Source of the DNA: Balamuthia mandrillaris
Taxonomy: Eukaryota; Discosea; Longamoebia; Balamuthiidae
Direction: 5' to 3'
DNA length: 47,551 nucleotides
Assembly (NCBI GenBank): GCA_031835245.1
Contig: JAVKOQ010000376.1
Coordinates: forward strand, 1-47,551
In this document: positions 21,101 through 31,765 of the stretch, piece by piece
Position numbering within the stretch: position 1 is the stretch's first letter
Layout: each line of letters begins with the position of its first letter
Translations under genes and position numbers: made by a program
The notes under the pieces: generated by a model
Seen by the model: only the letters and a program-made list of their open reading frames with translations
What the model was told of the DNA's origin: nothing
Databases searched by the model: none

Positions 21101-22485
21101 TGTGTAGGTCTTGTTGAAGTAACATCTGTAGAAACACTAAAACACAACGATGGATCAAACTAAGGGATAAACAGATTATCATTAGAAGATAGGATTAGAC
21201 ATCTCCAAAGAAAAAGTGAAACGCAAAAGAAAACGTTTAAATATACCGCATTATCAACAGCTGTCGTTTGTTCAGCCAACTGGACATTTGTCACTCTTGG
21301 TGATTGTTCAGAGTTTTGATATTTTTTTTTATGATGATAAGCTAATCTTCTTTGGCGCTTGTGATTAAGTTCTTTCTTCTCCATACTCGGTTCCTGTTAT
21401 GCGTGTTGTCAATCAAAGAAATAAACAATTATCTTGAATGAGACTATTAAACCTTTTCAGCTAGCATTGTTGGTTTAGTGTTTTGGGGTGACGGATTGTT
21501 ATCCACCATAGCACTATTTTTTGGCTTTTTGGCATGGTTACTATTGTCTCCTTTGTTTCCTACAGGCCTTTTCTTTGTGTTCCTACTTTCTGCATGAGCA
21601 TCAGAAAAATATAAAAACTGTTAATAACTGAATGGTAAAATGGAGAGAAAGACATGTTTCTGTGGAGAGAGCACATAAGCAGCAAAGAGACTATTTATCC
21701 CTCACACAACAACGCTGAAGCTATTGTTGCGCAAAAGGCCACCGTCTCTCTCTGCACATGTCAGCTGATACAACAAAGAGACTATTTATCCCCTGCACAA
21801 CAACGCTATAAAGCTATTGTTGCGCAAAAGGCCACCGTCTCTCTGTACCAACAACAAAGCATTTGTTGAGTGTGATCTCCATCAAAACTTCGTGATACGA
21901 TTGCAATGACGTACCAGGGTGCAGCGAGACTTGATTTCCTTTGAGCAATGGCACCATTGCTGGTCCTTGTCCTGCTGGATGTTGTTGCCCCAGATCCTTG
22001 CGAGAATGGGTAGAGAATGGAAAAGAAAGCTGGGGGGAGGACCGTTGAGGAGAAGAACCCTGAGGGGAAGAGCACTGCCGAGGAAGAGAACGCCTGGGGG
22101 ACCGTCGAGAAGGTGAACGCTGGAAAGAACGCTGTCGAGGGTGAGAACGCTGGGGAGAGCGCTGTTCAGAAGGAGAACACCGGGGAGAGCGCTGTCGAGG
22201 GTGAGAACGCTGGGGAGAGCGCTGTTCGGAAGGAGAACACCGGGGAAAGCGCTGTCGAGATGGAGAACACCGGGGAGAGCGCTGTCGAGATGGAGAACCG
22301 GGAGAGGAGCACTGCCCAGTTGAAGGTGAAAAACACAGGGGGGAAGTCGGCCAAGTTGAAGGAGGAGTAAAAGGAGAGTACTCCCTTGTCGAAGAACAAA
22401 CGGAGGAAGTATGTCTTGTAGTAGAAGGGGAAAACCCCTGCCGAGAAGGAGTAGAAGAACTCAAAGGAGAACGAAGCAAGGAGCG
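18161..22485 (-). CDS. Accessory gene(s) of the CACTA-like element, unrecognised
   Basis: Multi-exon and only partly resolved. Exons with good splice sites and matching phase are 21915-22485, 21453-21589, 21247-21393 and 21052-21159. Further coding-like segments lie near 20180-20350, 19650-20105, 19265-19470, 18745-18895 and 18265-18655, ending near 18161. The N-terminal part is Ser/Arg/Pro-rich with 10-residue repeats (RSPRCSPSEQ type). A basic KR-rich part follows (NTKKRPVGNKG, NHKRQRRLAYHHKKK), then an acidic part. The C-terminal part is mostly helical (WDIESAEMRQVRHPL, AFYSTLLYMLYP). No family is recognised. Position and basic character suggest the TnpA-like terminus-binding role, which is inference. 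It may be more than one gene. Its start and first exon (perhaps near 22566-22660) are unsure. Confidence 0.45.
18949..19140 (-). repeat. Tandem GAACAAGAACGAGAAG-type array in intron
   Basis: Degenerate 18-bp units, purine-rich on the plus strand and so pyrimidine-rich on the sense strand of the accessory gene. Lies between coding-like segments. Confidence 0.8.
20385..21030 (-). repeat. Large tandem GAACAAGAACGCGAACAAG-type array in intron
   Basis: About 650 bp of higher-order units built from GAACAAGAACG and ATGAACAAGAACG. It lies between the exon ending at 21052 and coding-like sequence near 20340. Long reading frames on the minus strand here are simple repeats, not genes. Confidence 0.85.
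21680..21850. repeat. 91-bp tandem duplication in intron
   Basis: Two direct copies with period 91 bp, each containing AAAGAGACTATTTATCC and GCTATTGTTGCGCAAAAGGC. Lies in the intron after the SR-rich exon of the accessory gene. Confidence 0.85.
22080..22310 (-). repeat. 30-bp coding minisatellite in SR-rich exon
   Basis: About seven 30-bp units (GAACRCYGGGGAGAGCGCTG core) inside exon 21915-22485. On the sense strand they encode RSP/QRSP-type decapeptides. The plus strand is open as well (NTGESAVE-type), which I read as a shadow. Confidence 0.75.
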
Positions 22486-22800
22486 CTGAGGACCAAAAAA
22501 AAAAAAAGTAAGCAGATCAGCAAAAACAACATTCTAAGCAATCTTTGTAACGAAAAGAAAGTTACCATGGGTGGACGATCAGAGAGCCGCAGGAGCCAAC
22601 AGACCTGTTGTGCGTTGCGTGATCTATGTAGAAGTATTTTCTTTTCTTCCCCCAAAAAGAAAATAATTTATGGCTGCAGTATTGCTGCTCGATTTGAGGT
22701 CGCTTATTCCTCATGATCCTTCACTTCCTGTGCAGAATTGGTTCTCCAGAAAAAACCAACGCCACGGGGAAAAAAAAAGAGAAAGCAAAGCAGACGGACC
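22486..22800. promoter_or_regulatory. Divergent promoter region of the CACTA-like element
   Basis: About 315 bp between the SR-rich exon and the transposase start. It probably holds a first exon of the accessory gene (ending at a CATG/GTAACT donor near 22566) and a shared bidirectional promoter. Confidence 0.4.
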
Positions 22801-25800
22801 ATGGAGGACGACTGGTTGGCTTTTCCTCCTCACACAGAAGAATGCAACAGCACTTCCATCAGCTGGGGTTCATTATTTGAAGATATTCACATCAACAAAA
22901 AGTGTAGAGCCATCAAAAGCAATGAGGGAAATGACATCAAAACTGCAGAGGGTGAAGATGACAGCTACGAAGATAGCAGTAGCACAGACAACGAAAATAG
23001 CGCAGATGCAGATAGCAACAACGACAGTGGTGATAGCGATGAGAGCTAAGACTGCAATAACATAACAGAGAGTGAAGACAGCAAAGAGATCGAAGACAGC
23101 GAAGACAGCGAAGAGAGCAATGACAGCGAAGAGAGCGAAGCCAGCGAAGCCAGCAAAGAGAGCGAAGAGAGCGAAGCCAGCAAAGACAGCGAAGAGAGCG
23201 AAGAGAGCGAAGAGAGCGAAGACAGCGAAGAGAGCGAAGAGAGCGAAGACATCGAAGCCAGCGAAGACATCGAAGCCAGCGAAGAGAGCGAAGCCAGCGA
23301 AGCCAGCGAAGAGAGCGAAGAGAGCGAAGAGAGCGAAGACAGCAAAGAGATCGAAGAGCTCGAAGAGAGCGAAGAGAGCGAAGACAGCGAAGACAGCGAG
23401 GAGAGCGAGGAGCGCGAAGGCATTGATGACAGCAACGACTGTGACAACAACGATGGCAACTATGATAGCAACGGCAATGATGACATCAATGGCAACAATG
23501 ATAGAAAAGATGACAGAGAGGATTGTTACATTGACGGCGACTATGACAGAGAAGACTTTGATGACAGAGAAAGCTGTAATGACTGCGATGATAGAGAAGA
23601 GAGCATTGACTGCGATGACAGAGAAGGCAGCAATGCCAGCAAAGACTTTGATGACAGCGATGGCAATGATGACTGGGACTACGGCGAAGGCTGGGATGAC
23701 GACAGAGGCATCAACTACATTGAATACGTTACAGAGAGTGAAGAGGACAGAGAAATACCAGGACTTGTACCAAAACACAAGCATCATACGTCTACACAAA
23801 GCAAAACACTAAAACGACTTGCACAACAGCAACTGAGAGCATATAGAAGAAATAAAATGCTTCATCCAAATGAAGAAGAAGAAGAGGAAGAAGAAGAAGT
23901 AGCGGCAGAAGAAGAAAACTTTGAAGACGAAGAAAACGAGAACGAAGTAGACAGCAAAGAACAAGAAGAAGATGCAGAACAAAACGAACACAAAACTACA
24001 GGTTAGTGTCATACTTTTCTATTGCAGTTTTTATTGAAGTCTTATGATTAACAACTGTTATGTGGTACTTAAATGTAGTCACCATAGAGCTCAAACAAGG
24101 ATATGAAGGTTTTCTAAAAGCAATCGTTGATGCTGGAGGCACACCCGCACGTGTTGTTGTTCCAAGTTTTCCTGTAGCCAAGCTGTACCTAAACAAAGTG
24201 GACTTGTATCTAGCTCAGTGGTTAGAGCGCAAGAGTCGTAATCGTTGGAGCCGAGCTGTTTTATTAGACGCGCTTAGACTTGCCAAGACAGAGAGCCCAT
24301 TGCTGCAAACCGAAAAGTTGACAGAGTATCGTCTTAGAAAGCTGCAAAAGGTGGTAGATGCTCAACTAGGCGTATTAAAAGCTACGTCCTCCACCTTCTA
24401 TTTAAACACGCCAACTAACAAATGCACAAGTACAACGGTAGCTTACATTCCTTGTGAATGGTTTCTTCGACAAGCCTTTGCCCAGCCAACACTTGCCTTT
24501 GAGATGGAGAACTGGACCAACCAGCTTGAAGCTTCTGATATTTATCGGGAGAAGCGTTGGCAGCAACTGGTGACGGATGGGGAGCTTAACGAGCCTACAA
24601 ATGTCATGCTCGGCCTGTATTTTGATGATTATGACCCTGCCAAGGTTGATTTTACTTTTATTTTATTTTATTTTTCCACATGCATTACTTCCTGTTTGCT
24701 TAATTGCTTTTTCTTATTTCTTTGTTGCCTTTCTGTCTTTTTGTTTCTCTCTTTCTCTCTTTCTATCTCTTCTTCTTTTTTTCTGTTCTTCACAGTTTTC
24801 CAACTCTCCTCAATTAAAGCTAAGTTCTCTGAGATTAGTTCCATTAAATTATAGAAATAAGGTTGGATTTTCTTTGTCTTTGTCTTCATCTTTGTCTTTA
24901 TCTACTTTTTCTTCTTCTTATTCTCCTTTTGTTGTGCGTGTCTTTATTTATAATGTAGGTTCGATCCGATGTGTATAATTGGTGGACACCTGCTATATTT
25001 CCCACTTTTATTCTCAAGCATTTTGATAGAGCAGCAATACTTGCTCCATTTTACCAAGAAATGAAGCGCCTTGAAGAGGGAATTTTAATTTACAACTCTT
25101 ATCAAAGAGCATACATTACAGTTACATGCAGAGTCATTACAGTTATTGCTGATTTACCAGCAAAAGCTTTTTTAACTCACTCTCAATCAAGCTTCTCTTC
25201 AATGAAAGCATGGTGCATTCGTTGTTATAGTAAGAGAAACGATCCCTTTACGCATAACGAGTTAAAAACTGCTCAACATTATCAAACACTTGGAGATTCT
25301 ATCACCGCTCTAGAGCCTACTTGTCAGTATCGCAAAACTCTTATTGCAGAGAACAATATTACTGGCAAATCGCAGTTATTTGGTTTAAAAGGCTTGGTAT
25401 TTATTTTGATTCTCTCTTTTTTTTTATTGTCTATCTTTCTTTTTTTTTTTTTAACAAAAAATTGTACCGTGTTTGTCTCTGCGTGCTTTACCAGGAACCT
25501 AAGCACATAGTGAATGATCTAATGCATAACGAGCTTCAAGGCGGGTGCTTAGTACGCAACATAAAGGCTATGTTCAACGCTTTACGTGAGGGCAAGGCAT
25601 GGTCCAAACAACATGATCGAAAGCTAAATGATCTCTTTGAAATGGTTCGCTTGCCTCGCAAAATGAATAAACCACAGGTTTGTGTTCAAACTTCTAGCTA
25701 TCTTAATTTTCTTTTATTGTATGCCGCGTTTGGAGTAATGCTTTCTTTTTGGGTTTAAAGGCCAACAATTTGTATCCTTCCAAAGCGACACATAAACTGA

Positions 25801-26898
25801 GCATACTCACAGCTATGACTTTAGTGTTACCAGCTCTTCAACAAGGCGTTCCTTGCTCATGTAGCGTTTCTCACAAAGTGACCCCGCGACATTTAGTGTC
25901 CGCGTTTCACTTGCTCACAAACAAACATACAGCTTTAGATCACTATCTCTGTTGTAGAGCTTATCTTCTTATTGCTGCTCAATTATTCTGCAGAGAGCCA
26001 CCTACTAACACTGCGCAGTTGGAAAAGTCCATTCGCGCACAACAAGAGTACTTCCAGCATTTATATGGTTCCAACATTAAGCCGAAAATGCATTACTTGA
26101 GCCACTACCCAGAAGATATCGAGTTGTGGGGCTCTCTTCGGCATCTGTGGTGCTTTCCAGGTGAGCGGCTTAATGGACTAGAGGGAAAGGAGCAAACAAA
26201 CTGGCATCAAGACGCTTCAAGTAGGCAGAATATGATTCAAAGGCAGCGCGCCTTTCGCCATCACAGGTTGGACTCAACAAATTACGACTTCACTATTATG
26301 AAAATGCCGATTGGACAGGTTGCGATGACACCAGCTGCGGTTCAGCTCTTTTCAGAATGGGTTTGCTTCTTTGGTCGTCCGGTTTTTTGTTTATATCAAT
26401 CAATCTCCGTTAACTTGTTGTTATTCATTCACTCATCATTTAAAGGCCAAAAGAATACAACCTCTGTCTGTTGGTGAAATTACACAGTTCGTTATTACCT
26501 CCGACTTATCTTTGTTTCAACATCTTGAGCTACCTCATATGGAGCTGTATACCGGCGAAGTAGCTATTGTTAAAGGATCTCCCTTCTTGCTTGTTCCTCC
26601 TTTTGTTATGCCAAAAGTCATTGCTGTTAAAATACAGGAGTTCTTTTCCTTTACTGCAACAGTTAATGGACAGCCAACTACTTACCATGGAGCAAGAATC
26701 TCTGCTGCTTACAAGGCCGCTGTTCATAGATCTTATTTTTTTACACCTGTCATTAACTTGCCTGCTGTGCATCTACTCCCTGATTCCTTTGCTCAAGAGT
26801 GCGTGTTTTCTTTAGAACAACTGCAACGGCCTGCAGTTGTTTCTTACTCAAATCTTCACGACCCTACCTCCTCTTTAGTTTTACTTGATTGTTTTTAA
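22801..26898 (+). CDS. CACTA/EnSpm transposase (Transposase_21-like)
   Basis: Likely exons are 22801-23029, 23069-24001, 24079-24644, 24959-25396, 25495-25677, 25761-26360 and 26446-26898, about 1133 aa, all in phase. The first 390 residues are acidic: long SEE/SED repeats, then DDRE-rich and poly-Glu stretches. The catalytic half resembles Transposase_21 proteins: LGLYFDDYDPAK, a segment with ITVIADLPAKAFLTH, HIVNDLMHNELQGG, MHYLSHYPEDIELWG and LRHLWCFPGERLNG. It would cut at the element ends. The first intron is only 39 nt. If it is not spliced, an in-frame TAA (23047-23049) would end translation after 82 residues, since flanking sequence stays in one frame. The other introns are ordinary. 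No other disruption was noticed. Confidence 0.8.
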
Positions 26899-26959
26899 TT
26901 TACTGCAACCTTGTCTTTAATCTTTATAAACTCTGTAATATTGGGTGCATGCTCTTCTT

Positions 26960-27095
26960 AGTATTGGTAATAGACCGTATAAACGCCCGTATAAACGTCA
27001 CATTTGCCTCCGAGCGTATATCCGGCCGTTTATTTGAACATTTTACCTAATATGGAGAAAGAAGGCGGATATCCGCCCGTATTTCCGGAAATTTG
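26960..27095. repeat. Right subterminal repeats of the CACTA-like element
   Basis: Motifs GACCGTATAAACG, CCGTATAAACG, CGTATATCCGGCCG and GGATATCCGCCCGTA echo, in inverse orientation, motifs at the left end. Confidence 0.75.
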
Positions 27096-27107
27096 ACCAG
27101 TAGAGAA

Positions 27108-30100
27108 GGGCAACTCACCGATCAGGTCCATGCAGACCAACTCGCCTGGCTCGTTTGCAATGATGTGACCCAACGGCCCGTCGGTTTTCTTCCGCGGAGC
27201 CTTCGCCTCCTGGCATTCCACACAGCCCTTGACCCAACGTTCCACATCTTTGTGAATTCCAGGCCACCAGTACTGCGTGATGAGGCGGGAGTACATCTTC
27301 GTAAGGCCGAAATGCCCACCCGTAGGAACATCGTGGAACTGACGAAGTATCTCGTTCCTAAGCTCCTTGGGCACGATTTGTTGGACGGTAGCTTGTTTGA
27401 CCTTGGCTTTATCAGGCCAAATCGCGCGTAAAAGATGTCCGTCTTGGAGGAAGCACTGCTCCATGAGCGCCAACTGACGGGGTGTCTTACGTTGACATGC
27501 CTCCTCGTTGCCTTCAATGGCTTCGACGATCCATGAAAATTCATCGTCGTTACGCAGCAGCTCAAGCCATGAGTCGGAATCCAACTCCATATCCTGTAAA
27601 ACCTGCGGGGAGCCATTATCTTGTGACTGTATCCCACGGTCGTCTTCGTCGTCTGACGGGCTGCCTTCCCCTCCGTCTGCGAAAGTAACCTGTTTATGGT
27701 TCTTTGGACGAGTAACAGTGTTGACTGCACCGAGAGCGAACGGTTCACGGCTGAGACTATCGGCATTTGAATGTTCTTTCCCTGGTCGGTGGGTAACTCG
27801 GATGTGGCCGAATTCCTGCAGCTTGGCAATCCACCTCGCCAACTTGCCGGAAGGGTTTTTCTGGGAGAACAGCCATTGCAGCGCCGAGTGGTCCGTAACG
27901 ACACATTCTAGCTGCTGAAGAACGTAATGTCTCCAATGCTGCAAGAAGAAGACAACGGCGTAAGCCTCCTTCTCCGTAGCGCTCTATTGAGCTGCGGACC
28001 GGAAAGCTTCTTGCTACCGTAGGCTACAACGTGGTATAGCCCATCCTCTCCTTTCTGCTCCAGAGTTCCCCCGATGGCATAATCGCTGGCATCACAGCAG
28101 ATCCGAAAGTCTTTTTCAGCATCGGGATAGGCAAGGACAGGAGAACTGATCAGAGCCTCCTTTATCCCTTGGAAAGCCTGTTCCTGCTCGTCGCTCCACA
28201 CGAACTTCGTTTTGGGGCTCGTGAGGTCGGTGAGGGGCTTCACCATCTCGGCGAGATGATGGATGAACTTGCGATAGTAGTTTGCAAGTCCAAGGAAGCT
28301 TTGTAGTTGCTTCCTGGTGGTAGGGCGAGGGCAATCTTGCACCGCCTTGACCTTGCTCTTGACGGGACTAATTCCGTCGCTAGACACCATGTGTCCAAGG
28401 TACTCCATCGTCTCCTTTACGAAGGCGCATTTGTTGACCTTCACGTAGAGTCGATACTCACGGAGACGCTCAAAGACCTTGCGTAAGTGAACGAGGTGGT
28501 CCTCAAATGTCTTGGAAAAAACGATGAGGTCGTCGATGTGACACCAAGAAAACTTCCGCTTGAATTCGCCGAAGATCTCGTCCATTCCTCGTTGGAACGT
28601 AGCCGGAGCGTTGGTAGGTCCGAAGGGCATAACCACAGGCTCAAACTGGCCGGATTTCGTAACGAAGGCACACATATTTGCGGTACGCTCCTCCATTAGG
28701 AAGTGCCAATAACCGCACGCTAGGTCAAACTTGGACCGGAACTTGGAGCCGTGGAGGCAATTCAGTCCGTCCTCAACGTTTGGCATAGGATAAGAGTCCT
28801 TCACTGTCCGTTTGTTTAGCTCTCTGTAATCAATACAGAAACGTGGTTTTCCGTCCTTCTTGATGACGATGATTACTGGGTGTGCCCATTCGCTGACAGA
28901 TTTGCGAATGACGCCCATGAGTAGCATGTCATCCGTGGCAGCGTCGATGGTCTCCTGGACCTTGGCGCTGACCTTGTGAGGCTTCACACGGATGGGGGTA
29001 TAATCCGTTAGGACTATCTTGTGGGGAGGAAGTTTAACACTTCCCGGCTCAGGAAGCTTGTAGCAGAAGACGTCCTTGAATTCAAGGGCCAGCTCTAGAA
29101 GCCGTGCTTTCTGCCCGATATCCAGGTCCGCGTCGTTCACGAGCTCTCTCAAGCCCGTCATTACCTCTTCCTCGGTGGGAAGCTCCACCGGGTAGATAAC
29201 GTCCACGACGTCTTGGGTCTCCTTTGTGACTGAGGTGCACACTCGGTCATCATCAGAGTCGCAAGACGAACCTTCCACAGGTTTGCTCTCAGCGAAAAGC
29301 AACCAGTGTCGTCGTGCTTCCAAAATGTCCCAGCCGATGAGAAAATCTTGAGGCATCGGATCATCCTCCGCCAAGACTGCAACGGTTGCCTTGACGTTCT
29401 CGCGAGTAGGCGTCCGAAAACGAAGAGTGACGTAACCCTTCGGCTTCACTTCATGGCCAGTGGCACTTCTCCACATATCTCCGTTATGTAGGCTACTCAT
29501 TCTTACTTCTTTGGGTAGAAGTGTTTCTCGAACGAAGCTATCGGTGGCACAGGAGTCCAGCGCGGCCTCGACTGTCCTTCCTCCGGAGATCTTTAATGTT
29601 ATCCTCGGCAGACAACGAGCGTTCTTGACGACAATATTCGTCGATCCTGTCCTTCCACCAGCACTGTCCTTCTGGGCCGGCGCCTGGCTTTGGCTTCCAG
29701 ACTTGCCCTTTGTGTCCCGCAAAGCACCGCCAAAAGTGTCCTTCTTCTTGCTTTGGTCGACACGTTTCTTTTCCGAGCACTCTCTTGTCCAGTGCTCTCT
29801 CGACTTGCAGTTGTAGCAAAAGGGTAGCTTTTTCCTCCCGTCATTGCCCGAACTGCTGTCATTGTTGTTCTTCTCCCGCCTTGAGCTCTTTGACCGATGG
29901 TCCAAGCTCCTTTTCGCATGTTTGCGTCCTTCCCAGTCTCTAGCGAGGTTCAGGGCATCAGCCATATTAGCGATGTTTTCCTGCTGAAGGAATTTCTTCT
30001 TCAGGTCCAGAACAGCGTCTGTGATGAACTTCTTCAAGACCTGAGTCTCGCTGAAATCCATGAGGAAAGCCTCTTGTAGCGCTGTACGCACTCGCAAGTT

Positions 30101-30314
30101 CCAGGCATCTACAGACTCATCAACGTTCATCCGAAGGTTTCCAAGCTTCATAATCTTAGCAGTCACTCAGTCATGATGCTGAAAGCAGTTGAGGAGCTGT
30201 GTTTTTGCCTCCCTGGGGGTTAGTAGGACTCCACCTTTTGTTCGTTCTTGCTCAAGGAAGCAGCGAACAACATCAGCGTTGTCGCGAAGTTGTCCTTCAA
30301 AGTGGCCAAGTGTG
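27108..30314 (-). mobile_element. Ty3/gypsy retroelement fossil, gag-pol part
   Basis: Minus-strand gag-pol of a Ty3/gypsy (Metaviridae-type) element. In order from 30314 down: part of gag, a CCHC zinc knuckle (CYNCKSREHWTREC), an aspartic-protease-like region, reverse transcriptase (PFGPTNAPATFQRGMDEIF, CHIDDLIVFS), RNase H (HRPGKEHSNADSLSRE) and the start of integrase with an HHCC-type finger (WVKGCVECQEAK). The rest of the integrase is parted from it by the CACTA-like insertion. No long terminal repeats can be paired with confidence, and the gag N-terminus is missing. It is broken, with a few breaks besides the insertion. Long open stretches remain, so it is moderately young rather than ancient. 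Confidence 0.9.
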
Positions 30315-30445
30315 ATAAGGCCGGTAGGGGAACAACCTAACGGACACCAACTCGATGGGCGTGGAAAAGACCTTTAATAAAATGGAAGAAAGAGATATAT
30401 ATACAAGGAGAGATAGAGATAGGTATTATGGGAGAGTGGTATAAC
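30315..30445. repeat. 131-bp inverted repeat, left arm
   Basis: Reverse complement of 31483-31613 with about four mismatches. It contains CCTTTAATAAAATGG and a TATATATA stretch and directly abuts the retroelement's gag fragment, so it could be a piece of a long terminal repeat or leader copied in inverse orientation. Confidence 0.85.
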
Positions 30446-31482
30446 AATGCTCTCCAATTCTCTTTCAAACTCCTCTTTGCTTTCTCCACCAATGTAGATG
30501 ATGGTAGCAGTTGTTTGGAGACTGCACTTTGGTAAGGCTCAACTCATCCATAACCGATCTCTTGCATCCTTCCTCTTTTTGATGTCATGTTTGCACCATC
30601 AAAAGTGAACTTGATGATGATGTTTGTTGTTGTTGTTGGTCTTTTTTGTTGTGTTAACCACTTGATGAAGTCGCTTTTAAAGAAAGACAACAAAAAGAAG
30701 AGAAAGAAAGAGGTTGATAGGAAAAAAGGATTAAGAGAGAGAAACAGCAAGAGTGCAAGCATAAGAGAGAATGTTAAGGATTAAAGCCATTTACTAACCT
30801 TTGTGACAACAAGGAAAAGGCAGAACTCGAACCTTTCCTGTTCATGTCTTTTGTGCTCTCTCTCTAGCTAGCTCATAGCAGCAACCACAATTAGCAACAG
30901 TGCATGGATGAAGACCAAGACCACACTCATGTTGGGCTTTGTTGGAACATGAGGAAAAACGCGGTTTCTGCTCTCCCTTCTGGTTGTAACAAAAATGGTG
31001 CTCACACAAACACCTCCACCATCAAATCTTTTTTGCCTGTTTGGCTTCAAAAAAAAATTAAAAAAAACGACAACAAAGGTCAGACAATTGAAAATTTTAG
31101 CACAAGTGAACTCAGCACCTGCCATAAAACATGTCCTAATACACAGCAAGACCTTGCTCCTAGATGCATCCGTTATCCGCTGGTGGGTAGGCAAACCATG
31201 CCTGCCAGCCAACATCACACAATGATGTGAAACCAACAAGACCTACACTCTCCCAACAGCTGCTGTTTCAGCTTATTTTTTTTTTACTCACCACAAAGCC
31301 TTGCAATAACTGGTATAGAGTGGCACCTTCAGTTATGCTTTTATCAAGGTACCTTTCTTCCCAATATTTATAAGACACATGACATGCTCAGAGCGAGAGA
31401 GGAGAAGAAAGAAAGAAAGAAGAGGAAAAGAGCCATACCACATCCTTTATTTCTGCCAAAACTCGTTTTTGTTTGTCATTGT
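30446..31482. other. Spacer between 131-bp inverted repeats
   Basis: 1037 bp with no intact gene. It includes a LINE ORF1 fragment (about 30990-31260, plus strand), described separately. The remainder is AT-rich with no recognised feature. Confidence 0.5.
30990..31260 (+). mobile_element. LINE ORF1-like fragment
   Basis: The peptide around 31110-31225 (AIKHVLIHSKTLLLDASVI followed by RWWVG) matches the ORF1-like sequences on the minus strand near 38400 and 40080, including the RWWVG motif. Truncated at both sides. Confidence 0.65.
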
Positions 31483-31613
31483 GTTATACCACTCTCCCAT
31501 AATACCTATCCCTATCTCTCCTTGTATATATATCTCTTTCTTCCATTTTATTAAAGGTCTTTTCCATGCCCATTGAGTTGGTGTCCGTTAGGTTGTTCCC
31601 CTACTGGCCTTAT
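31483..31613. repeat. 131-bp inverted repeat, right arm
   Basis: Partner of 30315-30445, beginning GTTATACCACTCTCCCATAA on the plus strand. Outside the arm the flanking sequences differ. Confidence 0.85.
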
Positions 31614-31765
31614 TACAATTGTCTCTGCCATCTGCTCTGCAATATCCATCAACTCCTCACAGAGCCTGAAAGTTTATCAGAAGATTTGCTAATACACAAA
31701 GAAGGCTGTTTGCCTGTTCAACAGTACACCATTTGGTGGCTTTGGGGCAACCAGAAGGAAATAGA
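31614..31765. other. Short spacer
   Basis: No feature seen except the 8-bp direct repeat GAAATAGA at 31758-31765 that borders the MITE. Confidence 0.4.

Larger units (their letters stand above)
17726..27105 (+). mobile_element. CACTA/EnSpm-like DNA transposon, 9.38 kb
   Basis: The ends are CTCTACTGG... at 17726 and ...CCAGTAGAG at 27105, flanked on both sides by AA (17724-17725 and 27106-27107), a 2-bp target duplication as expected for this superfamily (2-3 bp). Subterminal regions carry many short motifs such as AATATACGG, CGTATAAACG and TATCCGGCCG. Inside are two divergent genes: a plus-strand Transposase_21-like gene (22801-26898) and a minus-strand accessory gene (about 18161-22485). 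Termini begin CTCTACTGG rather than CACTA, so the family name rests on the transposase, layout and target duplication. It lies within the integrase region of a Ty3/gypsy fossil. It looks largely intact. Confidence 0.8.

Noticed and set aside
22017-22370. Plus-strand frame with NTGESAVE-type repeats
   Set aside because: The minus strand has splice sites and phase joining it to further exons; the plus frame has none that I could support.
23072-23812. Ala/Lys-rich plus frame and Ala/Phe/Val-rich minus frame over the acidic repeats
   Set aside because: Shadows of the Ser/Glu/Asp frame, which joins the transposase exons in phase.
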